A DNA stretch of 64,000 bases from a virus. Below are positions 32,499 to 40,579 of this stretch, piece by piece. The translations under genes and the position numbers were made by a program. Numbering within the stretch: the stretch's first letter is position 1; the number at the start of each line of letters is the position of its first letter. Under the pieces are notes generated by a model. The model saw nothing but the letters and a program-made list of their open reading frames with translations. It made no database searches and was not told where the DNA came from. The stretch covers positions 1-64,000 of IMG/VR virus record IMGVR_UViG_3300050026_000261. One strand, 5' to 3'.

Positions 32499-33929
32499 GT
32501 GAGCTACTTCGCACCGTACATCGATGCCCTTGGTATCCACATCCCATTATTTTCGGATATCATTGCTGATTTAGTTAGTGATATGCAAAGCATCTACGGA
32601 GCAGATGTGTATTTGGGAGTTGATAGCCAGGATTACCAGATGCTTTCAACCTTCGCCTCAAAGACCAATGACACCAATCAGCTTCTAGTCCAAGTCTACA
32701 ATTCCCGCGGCCCAGCTACAGCAACAGGCGCAGGTCTGGACTCCATTGTCAAGCTTAACGGGATCGCCAGGGAGGCATCCACATATTCTTCAACTCCGGT
32801 AGTCTGTTCCGGTTCTTCAGGGACACCGCTTACTAACTGCCTCGCTCAGGATATATCCGGCTACCAGTGGAGCATCCCAAATACGGTCATCGGTGCTGGC
32901 GGTTCGGTTACGGTCACAGTGACATGCACCACCGTAGGCCCTATTGCGGCTAATCCTGGAGCAATCAACATTATTGCCACCCCGACATATGGTTGGACTT
33001 CGGTGACAAATCCTAACGCTGTCTCAGCGAACGACATAGGCCAGAACCAGGAAGCTGATTCAGCATTGAAGGCTAGGCAGGCAATCTCCACGGCAGAGAG
33101 CAACACTACGCTGCTAGACCAGACCAAGGCAGCCATCGCCTCAGTGGTTGGGGTAACAAGGTTCAGGGTCTATGAAAACTTCGGCAGCGGCTCTGATGGC
33201 AATGGGGCACCGTCCCACTGCATTTACGCAGTTGTTGACGGTTCCGCGACACTCGCCGCTATTGCCCAGGCCATATTCGACAACAAAGGACCAGGTTGCG
33301 GAACGTGGGGAACTTCCAGCTATGGCATCGTAGATCAGTGGGGGCAGACGACAACGATTTATTTCTTCCTGCCGACTTATGAACCCATTGATGCGGTGAT
33401 CCCTATAACACCACTGGCCGGCTACACGACGCAAACTTTAGCGAATATCCGATTAGCGGTTTACAATTATTTGAACGCTCTCGCCATAGGAGCGAGTTTG
33501 CAGAATGCCGCGATATGGGCCACTGCAATGGGCCAATGCGGATCGATAACCAGCCCGCTATTCGCTGTAAATACGGTTACAGACGCCCTCCACGGCGGAT
33601 CGCAGGGAACCTCGACAGTGGCCATGGCTTTTAATCAGGTTACACAGGGAAATCTTTCGTACATTGTGATCACGCCGATGGTAACGGCGATGTCCCCCGC
33701 GACCGGGTCGAACACCGGGGGTACGGCGGTGACGATTACCGGGGCCGGATTCACCAGAGCTACATCAGTTAAATTCGGGACGGCTTCCGCAACTTCGGTG
33801 GTTGTGGTTTCGGATACGGAGATTACCTGTGTTTCCCCAGCGGTCTCAGCGGGAACTGTCGATGTGACCGTTATTAATGCGGCTGGGACATCGCCGACGA
33901 ATACCGCGGACCAGTTTATTTACTCATAA
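32499..33929 (+). CDS. Baseplate J/gp47-like wedge with C-terminal IPT/TIG domain
   Basis: Protein of 476 residues. Residues 1-385 match Baseplate_J: ADVYLGVDSQDYQMLSTFA, GAGLDSIVKLNGIAREAST, ADSALKARQAIST, VVGVTRFRVYENFG. Residues about 392-476 are an IPT/TIG immunoglobulin-like domain (AMSPATGSNTGGTAVTITGAGF, VKFGTASATSVVVVSDTEITCVSP). The added Ig domain is probably exposed at the baseplate rim. A similar IPT domain occurs in the cysteine-protease-like protein at 40580. Confidence 0.9.
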   Translation: MSYFAPYIDALGIHIPLFSDIIADLVSDMQSIYGADVYLGVDSQDYQMLSTFASKTNDTNQLLVQVYNSRGPATATGAGLDSIVKLNGIAREASTYSSTPVVCSGSSGTPLTNCLAQDISGYQWSIPNTVIGAGGSVTVTVTCTTVGPIAANPGAINIIATPTYGWTSVTNPNAVSANDIGQNQEADSALKARQAISTAESNTTLLDQTKAAIASVVGVTRFRVYENFGSGSDGNGAPSHCIYAVVDGSATLAAIAQAIFDNKGPGCGTWGTSSYGIVDQWGQTTTIYFFLPTYEPIDAVIPITPLAGYTTQTLANIRLAVYNYLNALAIGASLQNAAIWATAMGQCGSITSPLFAVNTVTDALHGGSQGTSTVAMAFNQVTQGNLSYIVITPMVTAMSPATGSNTGGTAVTITGAGFTRATSVKFGTASATSVVVVSDTEITCVSPAVSAGTVDVTVINAAGTSPTNTADQFIYS

Positions 33930-33934
33930 AAAAG

Positions 33935-34029
33935 TGGTATAATATCCTTGTGGGCTAGGGATGTACACCCGATGGCGGTTTCCCAGCCGCCTTGCCCACA
34001 ATTCGATGGGATACTACGAGGGAGGTAGT
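33935..34029 (+). ncRNA. Structured leader RNA with promoter, copy B
   Basis: TGGTATAAT (33935-33943) precedes TTGTGGGC (33948-33955), which pairs perfectly with GCCCACAA (33994-34001). This encloses TAGGG and an inner GGCGG/CCGCC stem (33974-33978 with 33987-33991) with loop starting TTTCCC. A second hairpin ACTAC/GTAGT (34013-34017 with 34025-34029) shows GAGGGAG in the loop. Copy A at 10252 has the same order, motifs and spacing before a different gene type. Confidence 0.7.
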
Positions 34030-34037
34030 TTTTTGTT

Positions 34038-34610
34038 ATGAATTTAGTGCCAAAGTGTAAGTGTGGGGAAGACATGGTTCAAGTCTTGCATAAAGCTGCA
34101 TGGAAATGTCTAATGTGTGGAGCAGAATTTTCATGGAAGGATGCAGACATTCAGGGTTATAATGTGCCAATTTGGAAAGTATGGAATGCAGTAGCACTAG
34201 AAATGGCTAAGGAACCTCATGGAAAGTACGTTATTCCAGATGCCAAGGTCTTTGAATCTATGGTGAAAACTGGTTTGGCGTACTGGCGCAATGTACCTGG
34301 TTCACAGATAGTAAAAGAAATAGCAGACTCTATATCGCCAGAAACAGAAGCATTACTGCGAGAACGGTACGAAGAGGCTACGAAAGAGATAGATCGGCAG
34401 GTTTACGAAGCCTTCTGCACAGGTCAAGCTCCAAAATTATATGATTCAGCCGAGCAGACAGGAGTTACAATAGAGCAGATGCGGGAGGATATACTGAGTT
34501 CTTGTGAAGCCGCAGGAATACCAAGAAGATATTTAGAAGGTAGACCAGAAGGACCGAGTTTGGCTGCTCCAATGGCAAATATAGATATTAAAGTTGAACT
34601 TCCAAAATAA
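34038..34610 (+). CDS. Zinc-ribbon cargo protein of unknown function
   Basis: Unrecognised protein of 190 residues. CKCG and CLMCG at about 7-26 form a zinc ribbon. The rest is helical and acidic, with LRERYEEATKEIDRQVYEAF and a helix-turn-helix-like TGVTIEQMREDILSSCEAAGIPRRYL. It lies between baseplate genes with its own leader RNA and terminator and is AT-richer than them, so it is inserted cargo. It is not an evident nuclease. Confidence 0.75.
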   Translation: MNLVPKCKCGEDMVQVLHKAAWKCLMCGAEFSWKDADIQGYNVPIWKVWNAVALEMAKEPHGKYVIPDAKVFESMVKTGLAYWRNVPGSQIVKEIADSISPETEALLRERYEEATKEIDRQVYEAFCTGQAPKLYDSAEQTGVTIEQMREDILSSCEAAGIPRRYLEGRPEGPSLAAPMANIDIKVELPK

Positions 34611-34636
34611 AAATTGCTAACTCGTTAATTATCAAG

Positions 34637-34664
34637 GCACTCCAAACGGGGTGCTTTTTTATTT
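34637..34664 (+). terminator. Rho-independent terminator
   Basis: GCACTCC (34637-34643) pairs with GGGGTGC (34648-34654) around AAAC, then TTTTTTATTT. It closes the zinc-ribbon cassette. Confidence 0.85.
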
Positions 34665-34678
34665 GGGGGTGATTTCTA

Positions 34679-36382
34679 TTGCCAGACATACAACGATACC
34701 TCTCACTTATAACTAGTCAGCATCGCGATAAGCCCAACTTCATAGCCATGGTCACATCATTCCTATCTCACGCCGATGACACCACAACCTGCGCCGCATC
34801 CCTTAATGATGCCTTCGACATCGACCAGGCCGTAGGAGCACAGCAAGATGTTCTGGGCACCATTCTGGGCGTTTCCCGGGTAGTCACGTTTCAACCCACG
34901 GATGCATTCGGCCCCGTTTCGGGCACCTTTGCCCGCGCTTCCGTTGCCTACGACTACCTTACAGGGGCAGAAGTGGCCTCTGGCATTCCCCGCTATGACA
35001 CAACTCTGTTCAACCAGGGGATCATGATCGAGGAAGGCACGACCAACCTTGCATTATACTCCAGTGATCTGACTAATGCCGCGTGGGTTAAAAGCGGCAG
35101 TCCGACAGTGACGTATAGCGCGCCCTATTCCAAGGTAGTAAACGGTGCTGGTGCAAGTAGCATAGACCAAACTGGCTTTACGGCCAATGGCGGTGCTTAC
35201 AGTTTCGAGGTAGTTGCTAAAGCCGTTTCCGGCTCTCCTCAGATATGGATGGGGATATACGATGCCACCGCTAGCACGTTTTTGGCACAAAGTAATGTAA
35301 AAACGCTTTCCACGTCTAGCGAGACATCGTTTTCTGTCACCATTGCTTCAACCATAAGCGGTCACACTCTGGAAATTTATCTCCAATTCAACACTGCCTC
35401 GGGGCAGTATTATGTCCGTTCTTGCCAGCTTGAGCAAAAGGGATATTCGACCAGTTGCATGGAAACCACTTCGACAACTTTAGCCCGCGCCGCCGAAACC
35501 CTCACCATCCCCAACGCGGGAATATTCACACAGGGGAATTGGGCAGTAGAGTTAGTTTATATCCCAACGGATACTGCTATTCCTACGGGAGGTTTTGAGT
35601 TATTTTCCTATTTAATTGATTCAAACGATAGACTCTACACCAATGTTAATAATACTGGAGCACTTGCCTTAAATGTTGAGTCTAGTGGTACTCTCTATTC
35701 TATTAGTACGTCAGCAAGTTTTTTAACGCTGGGCAATGCATATGCGATTATGATAGCTGGCAATGGGTCTGTTATACGTTTTTGCATCAATGGAGTGCAA
35801 ATCGGATCTGATACTGCCTATGTTGAGCCTGTAGGGTCACTCCCGACTAATATGTACGTCGGAAGCTATCCAACTGGTGTTTATCAGGCCAACGGCATCA
35901 TAGACGACCTCCGTATCTCATCCAGGGCGAGGACGCTGGCCGAGCACCAGGCGTATGTGAGCAGTGGATTGCCACAGGTAGTAGACACTGCTACAACCTT
36001 TCTACTTCCGTTCGATGGCAGCCTTACTTATTATGTTTCAACTTCACCTATTCTTGATGATGCGACCTATCAGCTTGTCCTGCAGGCTCGAATAGCGCAG
36101 AACATGTGGGATGGCACTACGCCGGGTATCTATTCCCTATTCGCTTCATTGTTCCCTGGATCTGTGTATCTGATCATCACGGACAACCAGAATATGACCT
36201 GCAACGTCCTGGTAATCGGGTTGCCATCTATTTTGCAACAGAATCTGATCTCAAATGGGTACATTATACCGAGGCCGGAGGGTGTTCAGTTCATTTATTC
36301 TTATCCTGCAAATCCTGTTTTCAGTTATGGCATGGATAATACGGTATTTAAAGGATATGACGGTGGCTACTGGACGTCGTAA
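34679..36382 (+). CDS. DUF2612 baseplate protein interrupted by lectin-like domains
   Basis: Protein of 567 residues. Residues 1-75 (LSLITSQHRDKPNFIAMV, AVGAQQDVLGTILGVSR) and about 445-567 (ILDDATYQLVLQARIAQNMWDGT, LYSLFPG-like, MDNTVFKGYDGGYW) are the two halves of DUF2612, a baseplate-fibre connector. Between them lie about 370 residues: a carbohydrate-binding beta sandwich (NLALYSSDLTNAAWVKSG) and a LamG/concanavalin domain ending DDLRISSRARTLAEHQAY. The baseplate fold is therefore split by a sugar-binding insertion. TTG start at 34679 behind GGGGGTGA. Confidence 0.85.
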   Translation: MPDIQRYLSLITSQHRDKPNFIAMVTSFLSHADDTTTCAASLNDAFDIDQAVGAQQDVLGTILGVSRVVTFQPTDAFGPVSGTFARASVAYDYLTGAEVASGIPRYDTTLFNQGIMIEEGTTNLALYSSDLTNAAWVKSGSPTVTYSAPYSKVVNGAGASSIDQTGFTANGGAYSFEVVAKAVSGSPQIWMGIYDATASTFLAQSNVKTLSTSSETSFSVTIASTISGHTLEIYLQFNTASGQYYVRSCQLEQKGYSTSCMETTSTTLARAAETLTIPNAGIFTQGNWAVELVYIPTDTAIPTGGFELFSYLIDSNDRLYTNVNNTGALALNVESSGTLYSISTSASFLTLGNAYAIMIAGNGSVIRFCINGVQIGSDTAYVEPVGSLPTNMYVGSYPTGVYQANGIIDDLRISSRARTLAEHQAYVSSGLPQVVDTATTFLLPFDGSLTYYVSTSPILDDATYQLVLQARIAQNMWDGTTPGIYSLFASLFPGSVYLIITDNQNMTCNVLVIGLPSILQQNLISNGYIIPRPEGVQFIYSYPANPVFSYGMDNTVFKGYDGGYWTS

Positions 36383-36395
36383 GGAGGAATGAAAT

Positions 36396-37001
36396 TTGTC
36401 AGCAACGACCAATTTTGTCACATTTAACTCCGCATTAAATAATAGTGAATCAGATTCAACCTATCAGGCAGATAGCACCGTAACAGGTGGCCTCGCTAGC
36501 GCAATAGCGAACCCGCAAATGCATAATAAGTTATTCCATCAAGTCAGCATTATGGTCAAGGCCATTGCCAACGTCCTGGTCGCCCAAGGGCAGTCGGCAC
36601 TGGACACATCGGAGTCTGCTTTGACGGCAGCCTTGACCGCGGCATTGTTACCGGCGGCAGTGGCCACGGCTACGATAGCGGCATCGACGAAAGAGCAGAA
36701 ACTTACCACGACCGGCCAGACAACCGTAGCGACATTCACGCCTGCAGCCAATCAGAATTTACTGATCGGGGTGTCAGTCAGGGTAATAAACGCCATAACA
36801 GTGGTATCCGCCGAAGTCGACTACACCGATGCCGGGGGGAATGCCGCTACGCAGACTTTTTACACTAACGTCTCGCTGCCTGTTGGATCCAATCCCACGC
36901 TGATGATTCTGATCAACGCCAATGCCGCGCCGGTATCGGTTAAGGTGACAGCGGGGACCGCGAACAACGCATACTGCTCTGCCAGTATTGTGGGGGTGTA
37001 G
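36396..37001 (+). CDS. Tail fibre-type protein
   Basis: Unrecognised protein of 201 residues, placed right after the DUF2612 gene where fibre genes lie. N-terminal helical Ala-rich region (residues 1-95), C-terminal beta domain (TVATFTPAANQNLLIGVSV, VKVTAGTANNAYCSASIVGV) resembling phage fibre tips. TTG start behind AAGGAGGAATG. Receptor binding is plausible. Confidence 0.65.
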   Translation: MSATTNFVTFNSALNNSESDSTYQADSTVTGGLASAIANPQMHNKLFHQVSIMVKAIANVLVAQGQSALDTSESALTAALTAALLPAAVATATIAASTKEQKLTTTGQTTVATFTPAANQNLLIGVSVRVINAITVVSAEVDYTDAGGNAATQTFYTNVSLPVGSNPTLMILINANAAPVSVKVTAGTANNAYCSASIVGV

Positions 37002-37003
37002 GA

Positions 37004-37837
37004 ATGCCAATCATCACACCAGGTAATGCCCAACCCAGCAACGTCGACGCGGGAATAATCTTCAACGCAGGAGCTAACTGGCAAGCGGTCGGTACTATTC
37101 CCTATGAAGGTGCGGTCGTGCTCACGCCCAGCGGGAATAACACAGTCGCTATTCCTGCCGGCCATCACAACGGCGCGGGGTACGTTGCTGAGGTGAGCGT
37201 ACCGGCGGTCAAGGTGCAATCTGATACCACCATCGCAGGAGTACAAGGTACTATGCCCGAGAAGGGCTCCCCCACGCTGCAACCAGGAGCGAGTATCACA
37301 CCGGGACACTATAGTGGGGGGTCGGTAGCAAGTTCGATACTCAGTGTTCAGTATGGAACAATTACAATTGCAGCAAACACAGGCAGTGCCACTGCGACCA
37401 TAAGTTCTGTTAATATGGCTGAATCAGTAGTGATTCCTCTTGGATTCGCTAGTGTTGGGGGAGGCTACCCCTGCGATGCTGTAAATTTAACGCTTACAAA
37501 TTCAACTACTGTTACTGCAGCACGGAATGGGATAGGTACAGCTACAAGTGTTGTTGTGAACTTTGTCGTTGTCCAGTTTAACAACCTGAAATCTCGTCAA
37601 TCAGGATCAATAAATTTAATTGGTGTATCTTCTGCAACAACGACAATAACATCGGTAAACCCGGCAAAGGCAATTTGTTTTTTAACCGGCTGGACAAATA
37701 GCAGTAATAATGGTGGATCCTACGAGTATGGTATCGACCCCTTGATAACTCTCACTAATTCGACAACAGTAACCGGATTGTTGTACTATTCAAATACTGG
37801 AGTGACAGCTTATTTTACAGTTTGCGAGTTTTATTAA
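37004..37837 (+). CDS. Tail fibre/receptor-binding protein
   Basis: Protein of 277 residues. The middle has the TTIAGVQGTMPEKGS repeat motif common in tail fibres of Firmicute phages. The C-terminus is two similar beta segments, each with a Ser-Gly/Ala-Thr strand and a VPLGF or FLTGW core (AESVVIPLGFAS, AKAICFLTGWTN), ending with NSTTVT repeats. ATG 37004 two bases after the previous stop. Likely contacts the host cell. Confidence 0.7.
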   Translation: MPIITPGNAQPSNVDAGIIFNAGANWQAVGTIPYEGAVVLTPSGNNTVAIPAGHHNGAGYVAEVSVPAVKVQSDTTIAGVQGTMPEKGSPTLQPGASITPGHYSGGSVASSILSVQYGTITIAANTGSATATISSVNMAESVVIPLGFASVGGGYPCDAVNLTLTNSTTVTAARNGIGTATSVVVNFVVVQFNNLKSRQSGSINLIGVSSATTTITSVNPAKAICFLTGWTNSSNNGGSYEYGIDPLITLTNSTTVTGLLYYSNTGVTAYFTVCEFY

Positions 37838-37849
37838 ATAGAGGTGGAT

Positions 37850-38599
37850 ATGACTCAATCAGATATCACAGATGCCTGCGTCTCCATCGGTGAGGCCAGA
37901 ACCCAAACAGGCGTCCTCAAAACATTAATGCTCTCGTTCGCAGCGGGGGCATTTATCGCGTTCGGCGGCCTATTGATGGCCGTCGTGGTGTCCGGCCTTC
38001 CTTCGATGGGTACGCTGAGCAAATTGATTGGCGGTCTGCTGTTCCCGGTGGGGCTGGTGTTGGTCGTGGTGACAGGCGCGGATCTGTTCACCGGGGATTG
38101 TTTATACGCCACTGTCTCATCTAGGTGGGCTGCTGGCAGGTTAGGCATGATCAGCATCAGCAGGGTCATGTCTCTCTCCTACCTAGGCAACCTTATCGGT
38201 GCTCTATTCGTCGCCTACCTGGCGATAGCATCAGGGATTCTCACGCCAGAGGCTCAGAATTGGCTCAGGGCGGCAGCAGTGGCAAAAGTCCACCTATCCT
38301 TCGTCCAGGCATTTACCAGGGGGATCGGGTGCAACATCCTCGTTTGCCTGGCGCTATGGTTGGCGCTCTCTGCGGATAGCCTGACGGGCAAAATCCTGGG
38401 CATATGGATTTGCGTTGCGGCTTTCGTGGCTATGGGGATGGAGCACTCGATTGCGAATATGTTTTTCGTTCCGCTGGGAATTCTCTGCGGGGCGCATGTG
38501 AGTTGGAGTCAGTTCTGTCTGGCCAACGAGCTGCCGGTGACGCTGGGGAACATTGCCGGCGGCGCATTGGTGGGGTTGCTGATGCTGCTCCAGAAATAA
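37850..38599 (+). CDS. Formate/nitrite (FNT) family channel
   Basis: A multi-pass membrane protein of 249 residues with FNT hallmarks in order: FAAGAFIAFGGLL, VTGADLFTGDCLY with the pore Thr, LSYLGNLIGALFVAYL, FTRGIGCNILVCLALWLA, AMGMEHSIANMFFVPLGI containing the central pore His, and LPVTLGNIAGGALVG near the C-terminus. Pentamers of this family pass formate, nitrite, hydrosulfide or lactate. It lies between the fibre gene and the holin-like genes, in the same direction and tightly packed. ATG 37850 behind GAGGTGG. All conserved pore residues are present, so it is likely functional. A holin-like role is an alternative. Confidence 0.92.
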   Translation: MTQSDITDACVSIGEARTQTGVLKTLMLSFAAGAFIAFGGLLMAVVVSGLPSMGTLSKLIGGLLFPVGLVLVVVTGADLFTGDCLYATVSSRWAAGRLGMISISRVMSLSYLGNLIGALFVAYLAIASGILTPEAQNWLRAAAVAKVHLSFVQAFTRGIGCNILVCLALWLALSADSLTGKILGIWICVAAFVAMGMEHSIANMFFVPLGILCGAHVSWSQFCLANELPVTLGNIAGGALVGLLMLLQK

Positions 38600-38635
38600 A
38601 TCCGCCCGGTGAGGCGCATTTCGGAGGTGGGGTTT

Positions 38636-38902
38636 TTGAGTGATGGAGAAGCTCTAACGCTGATCGTCGCCCGTCTGGGGGAAATACACAAAGACATCGG
38701 AGACCTGTATAAGCGCGTGGATGGGTTGCTCTCCAAAGAGGACTGCGAGAAATGTAAGTCAGATCGTGAGAAGTCCGAAGAGAAACGGCATAGCGTATCG
38801 CCCAGGGTGGCCCTGGCTGCAACAATAGGCGGTGGTATTGTCGGCAGCATCCTTTATCGCATCCCCTGGGGCACAATCTGGCGTTTCTTTAGGGGAGGAT
38901 AG
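38636..38902 (+). CDS. XhlA-like holin accessory protein
   Basis: Protein of about 88 residues. A soluble amphipathic helix (LIVARLGEIHKDIGDLYKRVDGLL) and a Cys pair CEKC are followed by one transmembrane helix (VALAATIGGGIVGSILY) near the C-terminus, the layout of XhlA/hemolysin-type lysis proteins. TTG 38636 is chosen for its GGAGGTGGGG site; GTG 38609 is the longer alternative. Next to other lysis-region membrane proteins. Confidence 0.65.
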   Translation: MSDGEALTLIVARLGEIHKDIGDLYKRVDGLLSKEDCEKCKSDREKSEEKRHSVSPRVALAATIGGGIVGSILYRIPWGTIWRFFRGG

Positions 38903-38904
38903 CC

Positions 38905-39270
38905 GTGCCCAAACTCAACAACCTGATCGCCAACATCCTGGCTGACGTTCTTTCGACCATGGCCTGCTTCTGGATCGTCACCGCCATGGTGGTTGTCGTT
39001 CTCTTCTGGCAGCGACCTACATCCCTTGTTGGTTGGATAACCTACATCAGTACGGCAATATTCCAGGCAAGCGCGTTGCCGGTATTGGCGTTTGTGGCCA
39101 AGAAAGAAGGGGTAGCGCAGCAGGCTTTGCTCCAAGACACCCATGATCAGGTTATGAGCGAGCTAAGGCTGATCAGCGAGTCACACGACGATTTGAGGGA
39201 GCTGGTCAGTCAGGTACACATCAAGGTTAATGCTGGCGAGGTCGATGTGATAGTAACAGAAGAGGGGTGA
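38905..39270 (+). CDS. Two-helix membrane protein, holin-like
   Basis: Protein of 121 residues with two membrane helices (about 15-37 TMACFWIVTAMVVVVLFW and 43-65 ITYISTAIFQASALPVLAF), then a soluble helical tail KKEGVAQQALLQDTHDQVMSE. The design is like DUF1003 or iron-permease-like small membrane proteins, and holin would fit the location. GTG 38905 two bases after the previous stop. Confidence 0.6.
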   Translation: MPKLNNLIANILADVLSTMACFWIVTAMVVVVLFWQRPTSLVGWITYISTAIFQASALPVLAFVAKKEGVAQQALLQDTHDQVMSELRLISESHDDLRELVSQVHIKVNAGEVDVIVTEEG

Positions 39271-39306
39271 TCCCGCCATGCGGGTAAAACCTGGTTAGGC
39301 AAGCCA

Positions 39307-39492
39307 ATGACCACTGATCAATTGCTTGATGCCGCTCATTTCGGAGCGGAAGCACAATCTAATCCCTGCGAGATATGCGGGGAAATCACTTTTCTGACCG
39401 CCCGGGTCCGAGGGGCGTTTTTTTATTTGTGCAAGAGAAATGGGCATTGGAGCCGGGAGGGGTTGAGAACTGTGCTGGAAAGGTTTGATTAA
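39307..39492 (+). CDS. Small Cys-pair hypothetical protein
   Basis: Possible 61-residue protein with CEICGE and a later LCKRNGHW, so a potential small zinc site. The ribosome site is weak. The frame contains a terminator-like hairpin at 39399-39424, so coding is not certain. It fills the space between the membrane protein and the next gene. Confidence 0.45.
   Translation: MTTDQLLDAAHFGAEAQSNPCEICGEITFLTARVRGAFFYLCKRNGHWSREGLRTVLERFD
39399..39424 (+). terminator. Terminator-like hairpin inside a small frame
   Basis: CGCCC (39399-39403) pairs with GGGCG (39413-39417), then seven T. It resembles the terminators elsewhere in this late operon but overlaps the frame at 39307. Confidence 0.5.
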
Positions 39493-39495
39493 CCA

Positions 39496-39750
39496 ATGGA
39501 ATTCCCCTTTATTGCAACAATCAGTTGTGGAATCCGCGATGCCATTGCCACGCTCGATGAGGGCGTGAAGTATCTGACATGGGATAAACCCGAAACCGAT
39601 CCATCAGGGACGCTTATAAAGGAAACCGCAGAGATGCGGGATGCCCTGGAGAGGCTGGCGAAACTGGCCGATAAGTGGGGCACTATCGACAACAACGGAA
39701 TGACGCCGTTCCGTATCCGGCTGGAGATTGAGGGCGGCGAATTGCTATGA
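39496..39750 (+). CDS. Hypothetical protein
   Basis: Unrecognised protein of 84 residues with a helical middle (EMRDALERLAKLADKWG) and a short beta ending. It overlaps the next gene (ATGA). Ribosome site is weak. Nothing indicates function beyond its place in the lysis region. Confidence 0.55.
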   Translation: MEFPFIATISCGIRDAIATLDEGVKYLTWDKPETDPSGTLIKETAEMRDALERLAKLADKWGTIDNNGMTPFRIRLEIEGGELL

Positions 39751-40262
39751 GCGACCCGTGTAAAGGATGCCAAATCAAAACGGCAACCTGCCAGGGCTGG
39801 TGCCTTGTATACCGGAAATGGAAGGAGGTAACCAAATTGGCAACAACTCTTGATCAATCAATCCATGAAGCGGCGGCTGCGATCTGCCTCGAACTCGGCG
39901 TCGCTCCAATAGCAGTGAATGGCGGCTTGCTCAAAGCCTGGATATTGCAAGAGAAAGGCAACACCTCGGGGGCGGCATGGGACAACAACAACCCGCTAAA
40001 TACCACGGAGCCGGTCTATCCTGATGCAAATATCAACAGCGATGGCGTCAAACGATACGATAGCCAACAAGAGGGCGTTTTCGCCTGCTGTAAAACACTG
40101 AGAGACGGCAACTATCCGCACCTGCTAGCTGGACTCCAAGATGCCAACGCAGAGGAGTTCTTTGCGCAGCCGACAGAGCTTAACTCGCCGGGTGGCTGGG
40201 GTACAGGATGGCAGCCGGTCTATGATTTGTACCAGGAGATTTTGAGCGGCGAGCTGGTCTAG
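39747..40262 (+). CDS. Lysozyme-like cell-wall hydrolase
   Basis: Protein of 171 residues, or 141 if it starts at TTG 39837 behind AAGGAGGTAACC, the better ribosome site. The globular part has LLKAWILQEKGNTSG, NNNPLNTTEP, GVKRYDSQQEGVFACCKTL and LAGLQDANAEEFFAQ, as in glucosaminidase/lysozyme-like phage endolysin domains; the Glu in LQEKG is the likely catalytic residue. The first 30 residues carry four cysteines and could be a separate metal-binding lead. Probably the endolysin. Confidence 0.7.
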   Translation: MSDPCKGCQIKTATCQGWCLVYRKWKEVTKLATTLDQSIHEAAAAICLELGVAPIAVNGGLLKAWILQEKGNTSGAAWDNNNPLNTTEPVYPDANINSDGVKRYDSQQEGVFACCKTLRDGNYPHLLAGLQDANAEEFFAQPTELNSPGGWGTGWQPVYDLYQEILSGELV

Positions 40263-40277
40263 GAAAGGAGAATTACC

Positions 40278-40499
40278 ATGAAGCGTACTACCGTTGAAGA
40301 GTACGACAACGAAGGAAGATTGATTAAACGCACTGTCACCGAGGAAGGCATTCAGGTTCAACCCTATGTATCACCGATCATCGTACAACCATATGCCCCT
40401 ACGACAGTAATTCCGCCAACCGCATGGGGTGGCCTGTATCCGCCAACAGGCTCTGAAATGATTTCCACCACCTGCGGGAGCGCGTCGATTCCAATGTAG
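40278..40499 (+). CDS. Hypothetical Pro-rich small protein
   Basis: Unrecognised protein of 73 residues. The N-terminus is a charged beta-type motif (EEYDNEGRLIKRTVTEE) reminiscent of short RHS-like tags, followed by a Pro/Tyr-rich segment (QPYVSPIIVQPYAPTTVIPP). ATG 40278 follows AAAGGAG. Expressed with the lysis genes. Confidence 0.55.
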   Translation: MKRTTVEEYDNEGRLIKRTVTEEGIQVQPYVSPIIVQPYAPTTVIPPTAWGGLYPPTGSEMISTTCGSASIPM

Positions 40500-40527
40500 C
40501 AGGCTAAAGTAAACAACGCCAATCAAA

Positions 40528-40546
40528 CCGCCAAGAGCGGCTTTTT
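40528..40546 (+). terminator. Weak terminator-like hairpin
   Basis: CCGC (40528-40531) pairs with GCGG (40537-40540), then CTTTTT. The stem is short, so it may only pause transcription. Confidence 0.4.
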
Positions 40547-40579
40547 ATTGGCCCTAAGGCCAGAAAGCGAGGCTAAGAC

